This document shows positions 18,451 through 27,335 of a DNA stretch of 64,000 nucleotides, piece after piece; position 1 is the first letter of the stretch; every line of letters starts with the position of its first letter. The position numbers and the translations under genes are program-made. Under the pieces are notes generated by a model. That model saw nothing but the letters and a program-made list of their open reading frames with translations. It did no database searches and was not told where the DNA came from. This DNA comes from JAGTVG01 sp963820995 (GTDB taxonomy: Bacteria > Bacteroidota > Bacteroidia > Cytophagales > Cyclobacteriaceae): contig CAWGCL010000001.1 in assembly GCA_963820995.1 (NCBI GenBank), positions 62,001-126,000 of the forward strand. The letters are read 5' to 3'.

Positions 18451-19524
18451 CTACCGGTACCGTGCTTGTATCACCTCTGAATCTCTTAATTCCTCCCGGT
18501 ATGTAGGAATTTTATATTCTTTAAGTATATCCCGAACGAAAAGACCCGGATCCAGGCTTTCAATTGTGATATGGCCTGCTCCGGTACCAGCTCCCCCTCC
18601 TGTATCCCTGAAGACTTTGATCTTAACACGTTTCTTATATTTACTTAATATGTCCGGTATGCTGTATTTCCCTGGAAAAGTTGGCACATATTCCTTTTCA
18701 AGATTCACAGTTCCCCAGGTATATCCCAGTTGAAAACTACTTGAATCTATATCAATGCCTGATATATCGATAATTCTTGCATCTTCTCCCGTGCTCGAGA
18801 CCACATAGTAATTATTCTTCCAGGCAAGGAAATTCAGTATTCTCCCACCTGGAAATTGGGATGGGAAAAACACGATTTCCGCCCCATCTTCTTTTAAATG
18901 AGCCCAGCTTTCAAACCAATTCGCATCAAAACATATTTGCATCCCTATTTTTCCGAAATCAGTTTCAAAGACCGGGGGCCTTATTGGTCCAGGAATGATC
19001 CCTTCCCCGTTCTGAATTTCCGTATCCACAGGATGTGCTTTATGATATGCTCCGGCAATGCCCCCCTGACGGTCGATCAGAAGGGCACTGTTATAAAATC
19101 GGCCATCATTTTTTGTAACAATGGGGCATATTACATAACAATTGTGTTTTTGGGCAAAATCCGCCACTTTAGTCGTTACAGGTCCTGGGGAATTCTCATC
19201 TTCAGCGATCTCTGCATAAGGTTTCTGTTCATCGACATAAGATGTGTCAAACGTTTCTGTCAGGCACATAATATCAGGTTCACAGCCAGCCGCCTTTTCC
19301 ATCCTTTCAAGCATATTATTGATCCTGGATTTAATAGATTTTTCAGGATATAAATGTTGAAGATCTACTGAGGCAACTTTTAGATTTCTCCTTAATATTT
19401 CCCTGTCAGGAATGGATTTCGGGTTTGCGCAGGACTGGGCATTTAAGCTGCCGACGATTCCCAGCCCGATACCGCTGGCCGATTTCCCCAGAAAATTCCG
19501 ACGGGTAATTTCCTTTTTCTTCAT
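18451..19524 (-). CDS. Tat-exported carbon-nitrogen hydrolase (nitrilase superfamily)
   Basis: The protein begins with a twin-arginine leader (EITRRNFLGKSASGIG) followed by a small-residue stretch and a Cys (LNAQSC), suggesting Tat export, possibly with lipidation. The catalytic triad is E90 (CLTETFDTSY), K162 (AYHKAHPVD) and C198 (GMQICFDANWF). It is a close paralog of the downstream 315-residue enzyme, which has no signal. The pair therefore looks like one enzyme duplicated for two compartments. It heads the minus arm of a divergent block whose plus arm carries further amide-type hydrolases. Confidence 0.9.
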   Translation of the reverse strand: MKKKEITRRNFLGKSASGIGLGIVGSLNAQSCANPKSIPDREILRRNLKVASVDLQHLYPEKSIKSRINNMLERMEKAAGCEPDIMCLTETFDTSYVDEQKPYAEIAEDENSPGPVTTKVADFAQKHNCYVICPIVTKNDGRFYNSALLIDRQGGIAGAYHKAHPVDTEIQNGEGIIPGPIRPPVFETDFGKIGMQICFDANWFESWAHLKEDGAEIVFFPSQFPGGRILNFLAWKNNYYVVSSTGEDARIIDISGIDIDSSSFQLGYTWGTVNLEKEYVPTFPGKYSIPDILSKYKKRVKIKVFRDTGGGAGTGAGHITIESLDPGLFVRDILKEYKIPTYREELRDSEVIQARYR

Positions 19525-19945
19525 GGTTTTGTTTATCTGATTATCATGTGCCAGTATCTCTTTTGTGTAATCTATAAAATATCAGGACCGGCAAATTATT
19601 TTTATTTTAATCTCCTGGGAGTTCATTAATTTTATAAGTGATAACATATTAATCCACAGATTAAGCAAAAATTGTGTCTTTTCAATCCCTAAAGTTCATT
19701 TCCATCAAAAAGTATATTAAGTTACGGGATATGATTGTTAATTGCAATGCCCTGATTTTCGCAGAATGCTTCTTTCATTTTGAAATATGCATTTAAAGGA
19801 TATTTTAAGCTTTCTTCTGATATTATACGGGTTAATTTAATCGAGTTTAATCAGATCCTTTCCCTGATCCAGAGAGGATTAATCAGGATGACTGGGAAAT
19901 TGAACCATCTTTTTGTAAATTTTAAGTCATTCAAGGTAATTTTTT
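19525..19945. promoter_or_regulatory. Divergent promoter region of the catabolic block
   Basis: About 420 bases separate the start of the Tat-exported nitrilase-type gene (minus) and the alpha/beta hydrolase gene (plus). The stretch is AT-rich and has no supported coding frame. It should hold promoters for both arms, but I cannot point to an operator with confidence. Confidence 0.5.
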
Positions 19946-22198
19946 ATGAAGAAAAAATCTAAAACCTATACTTATCCTTTTAAGCCTTTCAGATTTCTCT
20001 ATTTTCTGGCATTTCTGGTATTCATCTGTTTTTATCCTCTTACCGCGGAGGCCCAGGATGAGGAAGATCCTGAAGATTTGAATGTATTCTGGAAATGGAT
20101 AAGGTGGAACAACTCCGGTAGTTTTTTAATTGATCATTATATTCAACAGGCTGATGTTCTTTATGAACTAAGAAACAGGGAAATCGGGCAATTAAAGACA
20201 AAGGAGGACTGGCAGAACCGTCAGTTGTGGGTGAAGGGAAAGCTAAAAAAACTGATCGGGCCCTTTCCGGAAAAAACTGCATTGAACCCGAGGATCACAG
20301 GCGTTTTGCAAAAAGATGGATACCGGGTGGAGAAGCTTGTTTATGAATCCATGCCTGGGTTTTATGTGACGGGTTGTGTTTTTATTCCTGATAATTTAAA
20401 AGGGAAAGCCCCTGCTATCCTGAATGTGATCGGGCATGAACAGGAGGGATTTCGAGCGGAACTGGATCAATTGGTTTACCTTAACCTGGTTAAAAAGGGA
20501 TTTATTGTATTGGCTATCGATCCGATAGGACAGGGTGAATCTGTTCAATTTTACGATTCGGAAATTGGATTTTCAAAAGTTGGATATTCAGTGGTTGAAC
20601 ATAATTATGCCGGAAATCTAACTTTCCTCTCCGGGATCTCATTGGCCCGTTACTTTACATGGAATGGCATTCGTGGAATTGATTATCTCATCAATAGAGA
20701 CGATGTTGACGCGGACAGAATAGGTATGACAGGATTTTCCGGTGGCGGGACAGTGACCTCATATGTTGCTGCTATGGATGAGCGTGTTAAAGTATCAGTT
20801 CCCTGTAGTTGGTCCACTTCATCTCAAAGTCAGACTGAAACAAAAGGGACACAAGACCCTGACTCCTTCTTTTATCGTGGATTGAAAGAAGGGATCACTT
20901 TTGAAGATCTGCTTGAAGTGAGAGCTCCGGTCCCAACCCTTATGACTTTTACCTCGCGTGACCAGTACCTTTCAATACAAGGAGCTCGTGAGGCCTATCA
21001 GGAAGCCAAAAAGGCATATAAGACCTTTGGAAAGGAAGATAATATACAGTTCGTTGAAGATGATTACAAACACTGGCTTACACCGAAGATAAGATTGGCT
21101 ATTTATTCCTTTTTCATGAAACACATGGATGTTAAGGGGGATCCGGCTGAAGTGGAGGTTGAATTTTTATCTGTCGATGAACTTCAGGTTACACCGACCG
21201 GGCAGGTTTCCACCTGGTTGGAGGCTGAAAACGTTCAAAGCATCAATGCAAAGGAAACAGAAACCTTATTGAACGACCTGGATAAATCCAGGAAAGATAT
21301 TTCTGGCCATCTGGAGAAGGTCGAGCGTAAAGCAATGGAACTTTCCGGATTTATACAGCCGACCTTTACTGACGGCAATCCATTTTTCAATGGCAGATAT
21401 CAAAGGGATGGCTATTCAGTAGGGAAATATGCTATCGAGGGGGAAGGGGATTATGTCATTCCATTGCTGCTTTTCGTCCCGAATAGCGACCAAGAAAAGT
21501 TTCCGGCGATTGTTTATCTTCATCCGGAAGGGAAAACCAAAGAAGCGGGGCTCGGGGGAGAAATTGAAAAGCTGGTAAAAAGAGGATATGTTGTTGCAGC
21601 TGTCGATGTTCTGGGTATTGGGGAAGTGAAGAATACAGCGACCCGGGAAGGTGCAGACGATTATACAGGTGTGTTGATCGGAAGAAGTACACCGGGTATT
21701 CAGGCGGGTGATATTGTCAGGGTGGTTAACTATCTGAAACACCTCGATATTATTGACAATGAGATTGGTGCCATCGGCATTGACGAGATGTGCATTCCTT
21801 TATTACATGCTGCAGCCTTTGAACCTCTGATCAATAACCTGACTTTAATCGGGTCGCCAATATCATACCGTTCCATTGTAATGAATGATATATATAAAAT
21901 TGGCCTGGTATTCAATGATGAAGGATACTGGCATCCATGGGAAATTGATTTCTCCTGGGGCGTAGCTGGAGCCCTTACTGCTTATGATCTTCCTGACCTG
22001 ATAGCATGCCTGGCACCAAGAAAAGTAATATTATCAGGATTAAAAAATCAATTGCTCGAACACGCATCAGACGCGGTCATTGAATTGGATATGGCCTTTC
22101 CGGCAAAAGTTTATTCTACAATGGATGCCGGACAAAATCTAAAAATCATTTCCTCAAAACAAGACATCGGTTCCTTAATCAACTGGTGCTTTGAATAA
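19946..22198 (+). CDS. Two-domain alpha/beta hydrolase (acetylxylan-esterase-like); second domain degenerate
   Basis: Signal peptide (FLYFLAFLVFICFYPLTAEAQ). The first alpha/beta hydrolase domain (about residues 110-400) has GHEQEGFRAELD, a strand IVLAIDPIGQGES, nucleophile elbow GFSGGG (S265), candidate Asp in TSRDQY and His in DDYKHWLTP (H376). The second domain (about 470-750) repeats the fold (FPAIVYLHPEGKTKEAG, VVAAVDVLGIGE), but the elbow reads IGIDEM, with Asp613 in place of Ser. It is thus probably non-catalytic. Family knowledge suggests an exported esterase or deacylase. It leads an operon with two amidohydrolases and an arginase-fold enzyme, with 9 bases to the next start. Confidence 0.85.
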   Translation: MKKKSKTYTYPFKPFRFLYFLAFLVFICFYPLTAEAQDEEDPEDLNVFWKWIRWNNSGSFLIDHYIQQADVLYELRNREIGQLKTKEDWQNRQLWVKGKLKKLIGPFPEKTALNPRITGVLQKDGYRVEKLVYESMPGFYVTGCVFIPDNLKGKAPAILNVIGHEQEGFRAELDQLVYLNLVKKGFIVLAIDPIGQGESVQFYDSEIGFSKVGYSVVEHNYAGNLTFLSGISLARYFTWNGIRGIDYLINRDDVDADRIGMTGFSGGGTVTSYVAAMDERVKVSVPCSWSTSSQSQTETKGTQDPDSFFYRGLKEGITFEDLLEVRAPVPTLMTFTSRDQYLSIQGAREAYQEAKKAYKTFGKEDNIQFVEDDYKHWLTPKIRLAIYSFFMKHMDVKGDPAEVEVEFLSVDELQVTPTGQVSTWLEAENVQSINAKETETLLNDLDKSRKDISGHLEKVERKAMELSGFIQPTFTDGNPFFNGRYQRDGYSVGKYAIEGEGDYVIPLLLFVPNSDQEKFPAIVYLHPEGKTKEAGLGGEIEKLVKRGYVVAAVDVLGIGEVKNTATREGADDYTGVLIGRSTPGIQAGDIVRVVNYLKHLDIIDNEIGAIGIDEMCIPLLHAAAFEPLINNLTLIGSPISYRSIVMNDIYKIGLVFNDEGYWHPWEIDFSWGVAGALTAYDLPDLIACLAPRKVILSGLKNQLLEHASDAVIELDMAFPAKVYSTMDAGQNLKIISSKQDIGSLINWCFE

Positions 22199-22207
22199 TA
22201 AATACAT

Positions 22208-23152
22208 ATGATAGAAAGTAAAAGCCGTCGTAAATTTTTAGCAAATGCAGGCATTTCCAGTACTGGAATCTTATTTGGGAATGCCATAACAGCATGCACA
22301 CCCGTGCAAAAATCAGAAGAATCTGGATATAACCTGATGCAGGAGGTGTATAAATACAGAAAAATAGATGCCCATGCCCATGTAGGCCTTAAACCAGCGG
22401 AGGTAGACCAACAGATCGATGTGGCAGACAGGCTGGGCATTGATAAATTGTGCATTTCAATGCCCATTACCAACTATTCCGGTACTGAGCCTGAAGATCC
22501 GGACCAGGTGAGGAAGAACAATGATACAGTCTTTGAAGCGGTTCGAAAGTATCCTGACAGGTATATTGGATTTATGACATTAAATCCGATCTACCAGAAA
22601 GAAGCACTTGATGAGATTGATCGTTGTGTTGACCTGGGTATGGCAGGTTATAAAGGATATACACAAGTTAAGATCAATGACCCGTTATATTATCCAATTG
22701 TTGAAAAGTTCATAGACCTCAACATGGTTATGCTGATGCATGCCTTCGTACAGCTCGGGGTTGGAGGATACCGCATCAAATATGATGAGGGTCAGTCGGC
22801 AGCCAATACCACAATACCTGAAGATATGGTGGATATAGCAAGAAGATATCCAGAAGGTATGTTCCAGTATGCACATATAGGTGGTGGGGGCGATTGGGAA
22901 TATGCATGTAAAACCTTCCGCGACTATCCAAATATCTATGTGGATACATCAGGAAGCAATAATGAGGAATATATGATCAATTTCGCTGTTGACTGCCTTG
23001 GGGAAGATCGCTTGTTCTTTGGCTGTGACGGCAGTTTTTACCAGGGTATAGGAAAACTCTTTGCGGCTGACCTATCTGAATCCCGGAAGAAAAAGATCTT
23101 TTTTGAAAACTATAATAATATATTAAGAAAATCAGGAAACCATGTTGCTTGA
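22208..23152 (+). CDS. Tat-exported amidohydrolase (amidohydrolase family 2)
   Basis: A twin-arginine leader (KSRRKFLANAGISSTG) ends near a Cys (AITACTPV), suggesting Tat export with possible lipid anchoring. The TIM-barrel amidohydrolase-2 signature is present: H56 and H58 in IDAHAHVG, further His in VMLMHAFVQ and QYAHIGGGG, and Asp in FFGCDGSF near the end. Enzymes of this family are decarboxylases, lactonases or hydrolases using one divalent metal. Its last 11 bases overlap the start of the next amidohydrolase-like gene, which implies translational coupling and perhaps a joint function. Confidence 0.88.
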   Translation: MIESKSRRKFLANAGISSTGILFGNAITACTPVQKSEESGYNLMQEVYKYRKIDAHAHVGLKPAEVDQQIDVADRLGIDKLCISMPITNYSGTEPEDPDQVRKNNDTVFEAVRKYPDRYIGFMTLNPIYQKEALDEIDRCVDLGMAGYKGYTQVKINDPLYYPIVEKFIDLNMVMLMHAFVQLGVGGYRIKYDEGQSAANTTIPEDMVDIARRYPEGMFQYAHIGGGGDWEYACKTFRDYPNIYVDTSGSNNEEYMINFAVDCLGEDRLFFGCDGSFYQGIGKLFAADLSESRKKKIFFENYNNILRKSGNHVA

Positions 23153-23927
23153 CATAAATGCCTATGTAGGCCACTGGCCTTTCAAACAAGTAAAATTCAA
23201 CACATGCGAAGCATTGATGGAAAGAATGGATCAATTTAATGTAGACATTTCCGTCATCAGCAACCTCAACGGAATATTCTATAAGAATACGCAACCAGCG
23301 AACCAGGAATTATTTGATGAGATACGGTCAAACAAACATTTCAGGAAAAGGTTCGTTCCTTTTGCCGTTATAAATCCTATATATGCCGGATGGAAAGATG
23401 ATCTGGAAGAATGCAGGAATAAATTTGGAATGAGAGGGATCAGGTTGTATCCTAAATATCATGATTATGAGCTTTCAGATCCTGCCTGCATAGAACTTGT
23501 ACAACTTGCTCGGGACTTTGACATGCTGGTGGCATTTTCATTTCGCATGGTTGACAGCCGTCAGCGTTCCTGGATGGACATAAAGATGGAATGGGACTTA
23601 AAGGATATTATTCCCATAGTGAAAGAGGTACCTGATGCTAAATATATATTTTTAAACCTCTGCAATAGCACAAAACTCAGCAATGAGGAAGAATTGCTTT
23701 TGAAAGATACCAATATGGTGATAGACACCTCAGGCAGGTCCGTTAATACATTTATCGAACTATTGGATAGGTTTGGTAGGGAAAAGTTAGCTTTTGGCTC
23801 ACATTCTCCCTTATTGGATTATATGACGGGCTTATTAAGAATAGAATCCCTCAGAGATGAAGAAGCAAATGATGAGACAAAAGACCTTTTCAGATATGGC
23901 AATGCGAAGAGGATGCTGGGGCTATGA
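23142..23927 (+). CDS. Amidohydrolase-like protein lacking the N-terminal HxH motif
   Basis: The fold is that of amidohydrolase family 2 (DINAYVGHWPF at the N-terminus, FGMRGIRLYPKYH, AFGSHSPLLDYMTGL near the C-terminus). However, the position of the metal-binding His-x-His is N6-A7-Y8. I recognise DINAYVGHWPF-type openings from a conserved subgroup in Bacteroidota and Planctomycetota, so the loss is likely ancestral rather than damage. There is no signal peptide. The coding region overlaps both the preceding gene (11 bases) and the following one (4 bases). It could be a non-metal enzyme or a partner subunit of the adjacent amidohydrolase. Confidence 0.82.
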   Translation: MLLDINAYVGHWPFKQVKFNTCEALMERMDQFNVDISVISNLNGIFYKNTQPANQELFDEIRSNKHFRKRFVPFAVINPIYAGWKDDLEECRNKFGMRGIRLYPKYHDYELSDPACIELVQLARDFDMLVAFSFRMVDSRQRSWMDIKMEWDLKDIIPIVKEVPDAKYIFLNLCNSTKLSNEEELLLKDTNMVIDTSGRSVNTFIELLDRFGREKLAFGSHSPLLDYMTGLLRIESLRDEEANDETKDLFRYGNAKRMLGL

Positions 23928-24706
23928 AAAAAATAATTATACAGGGGATTAAGTATGATGAAAAATCTTCCTTTCAAAGAGGCCCCGAACTTGCCCCTCC
24001 TTTCATCAGGGAAGTTCTACATTGCGGCTCATCGAATTATTTTGCCGAAAACGGGATCAGCATTGAAAATGCAGACATCGTGGATAAAGGTGACTTCGAA
24101 ATTTATGAATATTTCGAGATTGAGCATATTACAAAGGAGCATCTTAAGCTTAATGGCAAGATCTTTACCCTTGGGGGAGATCATTCCATAACTTATCCTA
24201 TTATCAAGGCCCACCATCAGAAATACCCAATCCTTGACATTTTACAGATCGATGCGCACCCGGATTTGTACGATCACTATGAGGGCGACAAATATTCCAA
24301 TGCCTGTCCATTTGCCCGTATCCTGCAAAACGGGTATGCTACCAGACTGGTCCAAGTTGGGATAAGGACATTAAATGCCCACCAGGCTGAGCAGGCAAAG
24401 AAATTCCAGGTGGAAATCCATAACATGAAGAATCTGGACCTTGCCAAAATCCCAAAATTTGAAAATCCTTTATACATATCGCTGGATATGGATGGATTTG
24501 ATCCGGCTTTCGCTCCGGGCGTATCTCATCACGAACCAGGTGGGCTTACTTCCAGGCAGGTAATCGAACTTATTCAGGACCTGGATGCGGAAATCATAGG
24601 AGCAGATATTGTCGAGTATAATCCCGAGCGGGATTTCCAGAATATGACGGCATTTCTTGCCGCAAAAATGATGAAAGAAATCATCGCGAAGATGATGGAT
24701 CAGTAG
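23924..24706 (+). CDS. Ureohydrolase (arginase/agmatinase/formiminoglutamase superfamily)
   Basis: All six manganese ligands of the superfamily are visible: H87 in LGGDHSITYP, D110, H112 and D114 in QIDAHPDLYD, and D188 and D190 in SLDMDGFDPA. The 260-residue length is slightly short but complete. These enzymes hydrolyse guanidino compounds to urea plus an amine. Agmatinase-like activity is the best default, but other guanidino substrates are common. The gene starts four bases inside the previous one (ATGA overlap) and closes the plus operon. A YfcC-type transporter gene, a family that includes basic amino-acid carriers, converges on it 39 bases later. Confidence 0.9.
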   Translation: MKKIIIQGIKYDEKSSFQRGPELAPPFIREVLHCGSSNYFAENGISIENADIVDKGDFEIYEYFEIEHITKEHLKLNGKIFTLGGDHSITYPIIKAHHQKYPILDILQIDAHPDLYDHYEGDKYSNACPFARILQNGYATRLVQVGIRTLNAHQAEQAKKFQVEIHNMKNLDLAKIPKFENPLYISLDMDGFDPAFAPGVSHHEPGGLTSRQVIELIQDLDAEIIGADIVEYNPERDFQNMTAFLAAKMMKEIIAKMMDQ

Positions 24707-24745
24707 AGTATTTTATTCTCTTTAAAATTTAAACCCGAGTCCTTA

Positions 24746-26080
24746 TTATACTCCAGCTAAAACTGCCACTACTAAAGCAATGGCGCATAATCCAAACAGG
24801 ATCAATAATGGTTTGATTATAAATTTGAACCAATTATTATACGAGATCCCGGCAACGGCCAGAATGGCCATCAGGGCTCCATTGGTAGGTATCAGGACAT
24901 CCATCATTACAGCACCATACTGATAGGCAAGGACTACGACCTGCCTTGATAGTCCTATCAAATCCGCTAATGGCGATAAGATGGGTATGGTCAATAAAGC
25001 CTGACCTGAATAACTGGATACCGGAAAGTGAAGGAGTGACTGTGATACCATCATAGATACAGCAGCCAGGCTTTTAGGAAAGTATTGCAAAGGGGTAAAT
25101 AAGCCGTAGATTATGGTATCAGTGATCATTCCCTTTTCAAGAATGATGGTTATGCTATTGGCAAGGCCTATGATAATAACAGCAAATGTTAATTCTTTAA
25201 ATCCATTAATATATACTTCGCAAGTTCTATTGAATCCAAGCTTGCCAATTAATCCAACTATAATGCCCAACACAAAGAACTCGGCTGACATTTCATTAAA
25301 TCCCCATTCAAGCCATAGAATTCCATATATCATAAGCCCAAATGCTGCTCCAGTTAATCCCAGAATCATCAGATTCCTGATACTGATTGAAGGTTGATTA
25401 GCATCCTGTAGCTGTTCCTTTTCAATCCTGTTCTTATTGGCATACCTGATTATTAAATATACCCAAAGGATAAATGCGATGACAAAAACAATCATTCTGA
25501 ATGCACTGGCAGAAGGATAAGACAATCCAGCTGTTTTTAGGGCTATCCCGACACTAAAAGGATTAACAGGGCTGAAAGCTCCTCCAAGTATAGCTGCCCC
25601 AAAACTTATCGATACCGCCACATATGCATTATATCCCAATCTGCGGCCGAAATAAATGAGAACCGGGGTCATAGCAATAATTTCCTCCTGCAGTCCATTC
25701 AGTGCGCCTCCGGTTGCAAAAAGTAATGATACAATGATCATTGAAACTTCTTCCTTACCTTTCAGCAATTCAGTCATATAAACGACCCCTTCCTTAAGCG
25801 CACCTGTCTTTTCTATAACATAGAAACATCCCCCCAGTAATAATATCAGGGCGATTAATTCTGCAGCTTTAATAATTCCTTCCGGAATGGAAAGAAAAAT
25901 TTCAAAAACGGAAAGATGAGCTCCTTTAGTTAGTGAAAAAGAACCCGGTACAACAGTCTCATAATCATGTGCGGGATCCGTTATTCTTTCATACTTTCCT
26001 TTTGGAATAATGTAGGTCAATATGCTGACAAATAGGATAAAGCCCAGCATAATGACCATCGCATTCGGAAATTTTCTCAT
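24746..26080 (-). CDS. YfcC / C4-dicarboxylate-anaerobic-carrier family permease
   Basis: About 11-12 hydrophobic segments run through the 444 residues, beginning KFPNAMVIMLGFILFVSILTY and including the conserved segments FATGGALNGLQEEIIAMTP and SFGAAILGGAFSPVNPF, as in the PF03606-type YfcC family. Members move C4-dicarboxylates or basic amino acids and peptides. With an arginase-fold enzyme next door (converging), a guanidino or basic amino-acid substrate is plausible but not shown. It is the last gene of a minus-strand run, 10 bases after the FG-GAP protein. Confidence 0.85.
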   Translation of the reverse strand: MRKFPNAMVIMLGFILFVSILTYIIPKGKYERITDPAHDYETVVPGSFSLTKGAHLSVFEIFLSIPEGIIKAAELIALILLLGGCFYVIEKTGALKEGVVYMTELLKGKEEVSMIIVSLLFATGGALNGLQEEIIAMTPVLIYFGRRLGYNAYVAVSISFGAAILGGAFSPVNPFSVGIALKTAGLSYPSASAFRMIVFVIAFILWVYLIIRYANKNRIEKEQLQDANQPSISIRNLMILGLTGAAFGLMIYGILWLEWGFNEMSAEFFVLGIIVGLIGKLGFNRTCEVYINGFKELTFAVIIIGLANSITIILEKGMITDTIIYGLFTPLQYFPKSLAAVSMMVSQSLLHFPVSSYSGQALLTIPILSPLADLIGLSRQVVVLAYQYGAVMMDVLIPTNGALMAILAVAGISYNNWFKFIIKPLLILFGLCAIALVVAVLAGV

Positions 26081-26090
26081 GTATTTTGAA

Positions 26091-27323
26091 TTATTTTATA
26101 ATATCATTTCTCCAGTAGTCTGCATGGTAGTTTGGTCCATCAGCATTCCATACTTTTGTGACTATATCAATATCTCCATCTCCGTCAACGTCACCCAATG
26201 AGGCATCGTGCCAGCCCGGATTGTCGATGTGAATGACAATCGGTGTGAATCCCGGTTTGGGTGCACCGTCGTTCTCCCAGATCACTCCCCTTTCTTTCAA
26301 TCCTACTGGTTTCATCGCCAGCAATCCATCAGCTTCCATATACGTATCCGGATCTTCCTGTTCCCCTGCAAACACATCAAGGTCCCCGTCGAGGTCAAAA
26401 TCTGCAATCCCCAAAGAATGGAAGGATCCTGTCCCTTCAACATCCCCTTCCCTGGTGGGTGGATCTGGTAGCTGATGACTGATCCATGCTGTTCCCTTAC
26501 TGGTATTCTCGATCCAGTAAACATGGCCAAGGCCGGTATCGCAATGACTGTATATGATATCAACATCACCGTCTTTATCCAGGTCAGTGATCCATGATCG
26601 TGTACTTCTGCCGTATGAGGCCTTGGGAACCGGTATGAATGGCCATTCATTGACCACCCATTCCCCCCTTCCTTTTCCAGGATTTGCAAACCAGAAACCT
26701 GGAATAATCGCATCAACATCGCCATCCATATCGATGTCGCCCACCCCTTTTGGGGCCAATCCCCCATGGTCGTCATAGCCTTCTGATATAACCACTTCTT
26801 CCAGGTCATTACCCACATCAAACCAGGAAATTCTTTTTCCATTATAAATCATAAAATCATCGATGCCGTTTCCATCGACATCAATGGTTACAATATCATG
26901 CCCCCTGCTGGGATAATCATTGGGTTCCCAGGGCGTATCCGGTTTATCACCTAACGTTCCTGGGTTCCTGAACCAGACATGTCCAAATACAATGTCCTGC
27001 CAGCCATCCTGGTCAATATCAACTGCAGTTGTACCCAGGGTATTGTCCAGGCCAATGTGTTCCCCAATCAAATGACGGATCCAGGTAGAATCATTCTGAT
27101 ATTCATACCAGTATGCGGACTGTACCGATCTTCTTGACAAGGCCAGGTCTAGGTCTCCATCCCCATCATAATCGGCCAGTGTTGGTCCACCGGTCCCCCA
27201 TCCTTCACCTGGCAATGATCCGTCTATGGTGAAATGGGTCCATAAGGTCAGGGGTGATTTCTCAGTTTTATATTGGCAGGAGGAAAGGACATAAAAAATC
27301 AGAAATACGATAAAGTTCTTCAT
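26091..27323 (-). CDS. FG-GAP/VCBS repeat lipoprotein
   Basis: Lipoprotein signal (FLIFYVLSSCQYK). At least seven Ca-binding Asp-rich repeats of the D-x-D-G-D-x-D type are visible, for example ADYDGDGDLDLA, GDIDMDGDVDAI, TDLDKDGDVDII and GDVDGDGDIDIV, spaced roughly 40-60 residues apart. This is consistent with a seven-bladed beta-propeller. Such proteins are surface-exposed ligand or polymer binders or scaffolds. It lies 12 bases after the radical SAM gene and 10 bases before the permease gene, implying one transcript. Confidence 0.9.
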   Translation of the reverse strand: MKNFIVFLIFYVLSSCQYKTEKSPLTLWTHFTIDGSLPGEGWGTGGPTLADYDGDGDLDLALSRRSVQSAYWYEYQNDSTWIRHLIGEHIGLDNTLGTTAVDIDQDGWQDIVFGHVWFRNPGTLGDKPDTPWEPNDYPSRGHDIVTIDVDGNGIDDFMIYNGKRISWFDVGNDLEEVVISEGYDDHGGLAPKGVGDIDMDGDVDAIIPGFWFANPGKGRGEWVVNEWPFIPVPKASYGRSTRSWITDLDKDGDVDIIYSHCDTGLGHVYWIENTSKGTAWISHQLPDPPTREGDVEGTGSFHSLGIADFDLDGDLDVFAGEQEDPDTYMEADGLLAMKPVGLKERGVIWENDGAPKPGFTPIVIHIDNPGWHDASLGDVDGDGDIDIVTKVWNADGPNYHADYWRNDIIK

Positions 27324-27335
27324 AAAAATTGAATT

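Noticed and set aside
19780..19962. 60-residue frame in the divergent promoter region
   Set aside because: No recognisable motif; it overlaps the supported start of the alpha/beta hydrolase gene.
24029..24217. Minus-strand frame opposite the ureohydrolase gene
   Set aside because: Shadow of a gene with all six metal ligands; no independent support.
26208..26842. Several open frames opposite or alongside the FG-GAP gene
   Set aside because: The Asp/Gly-rich repeats of the real gene leave stop-free shadows in other frames; none has a domain or signal.
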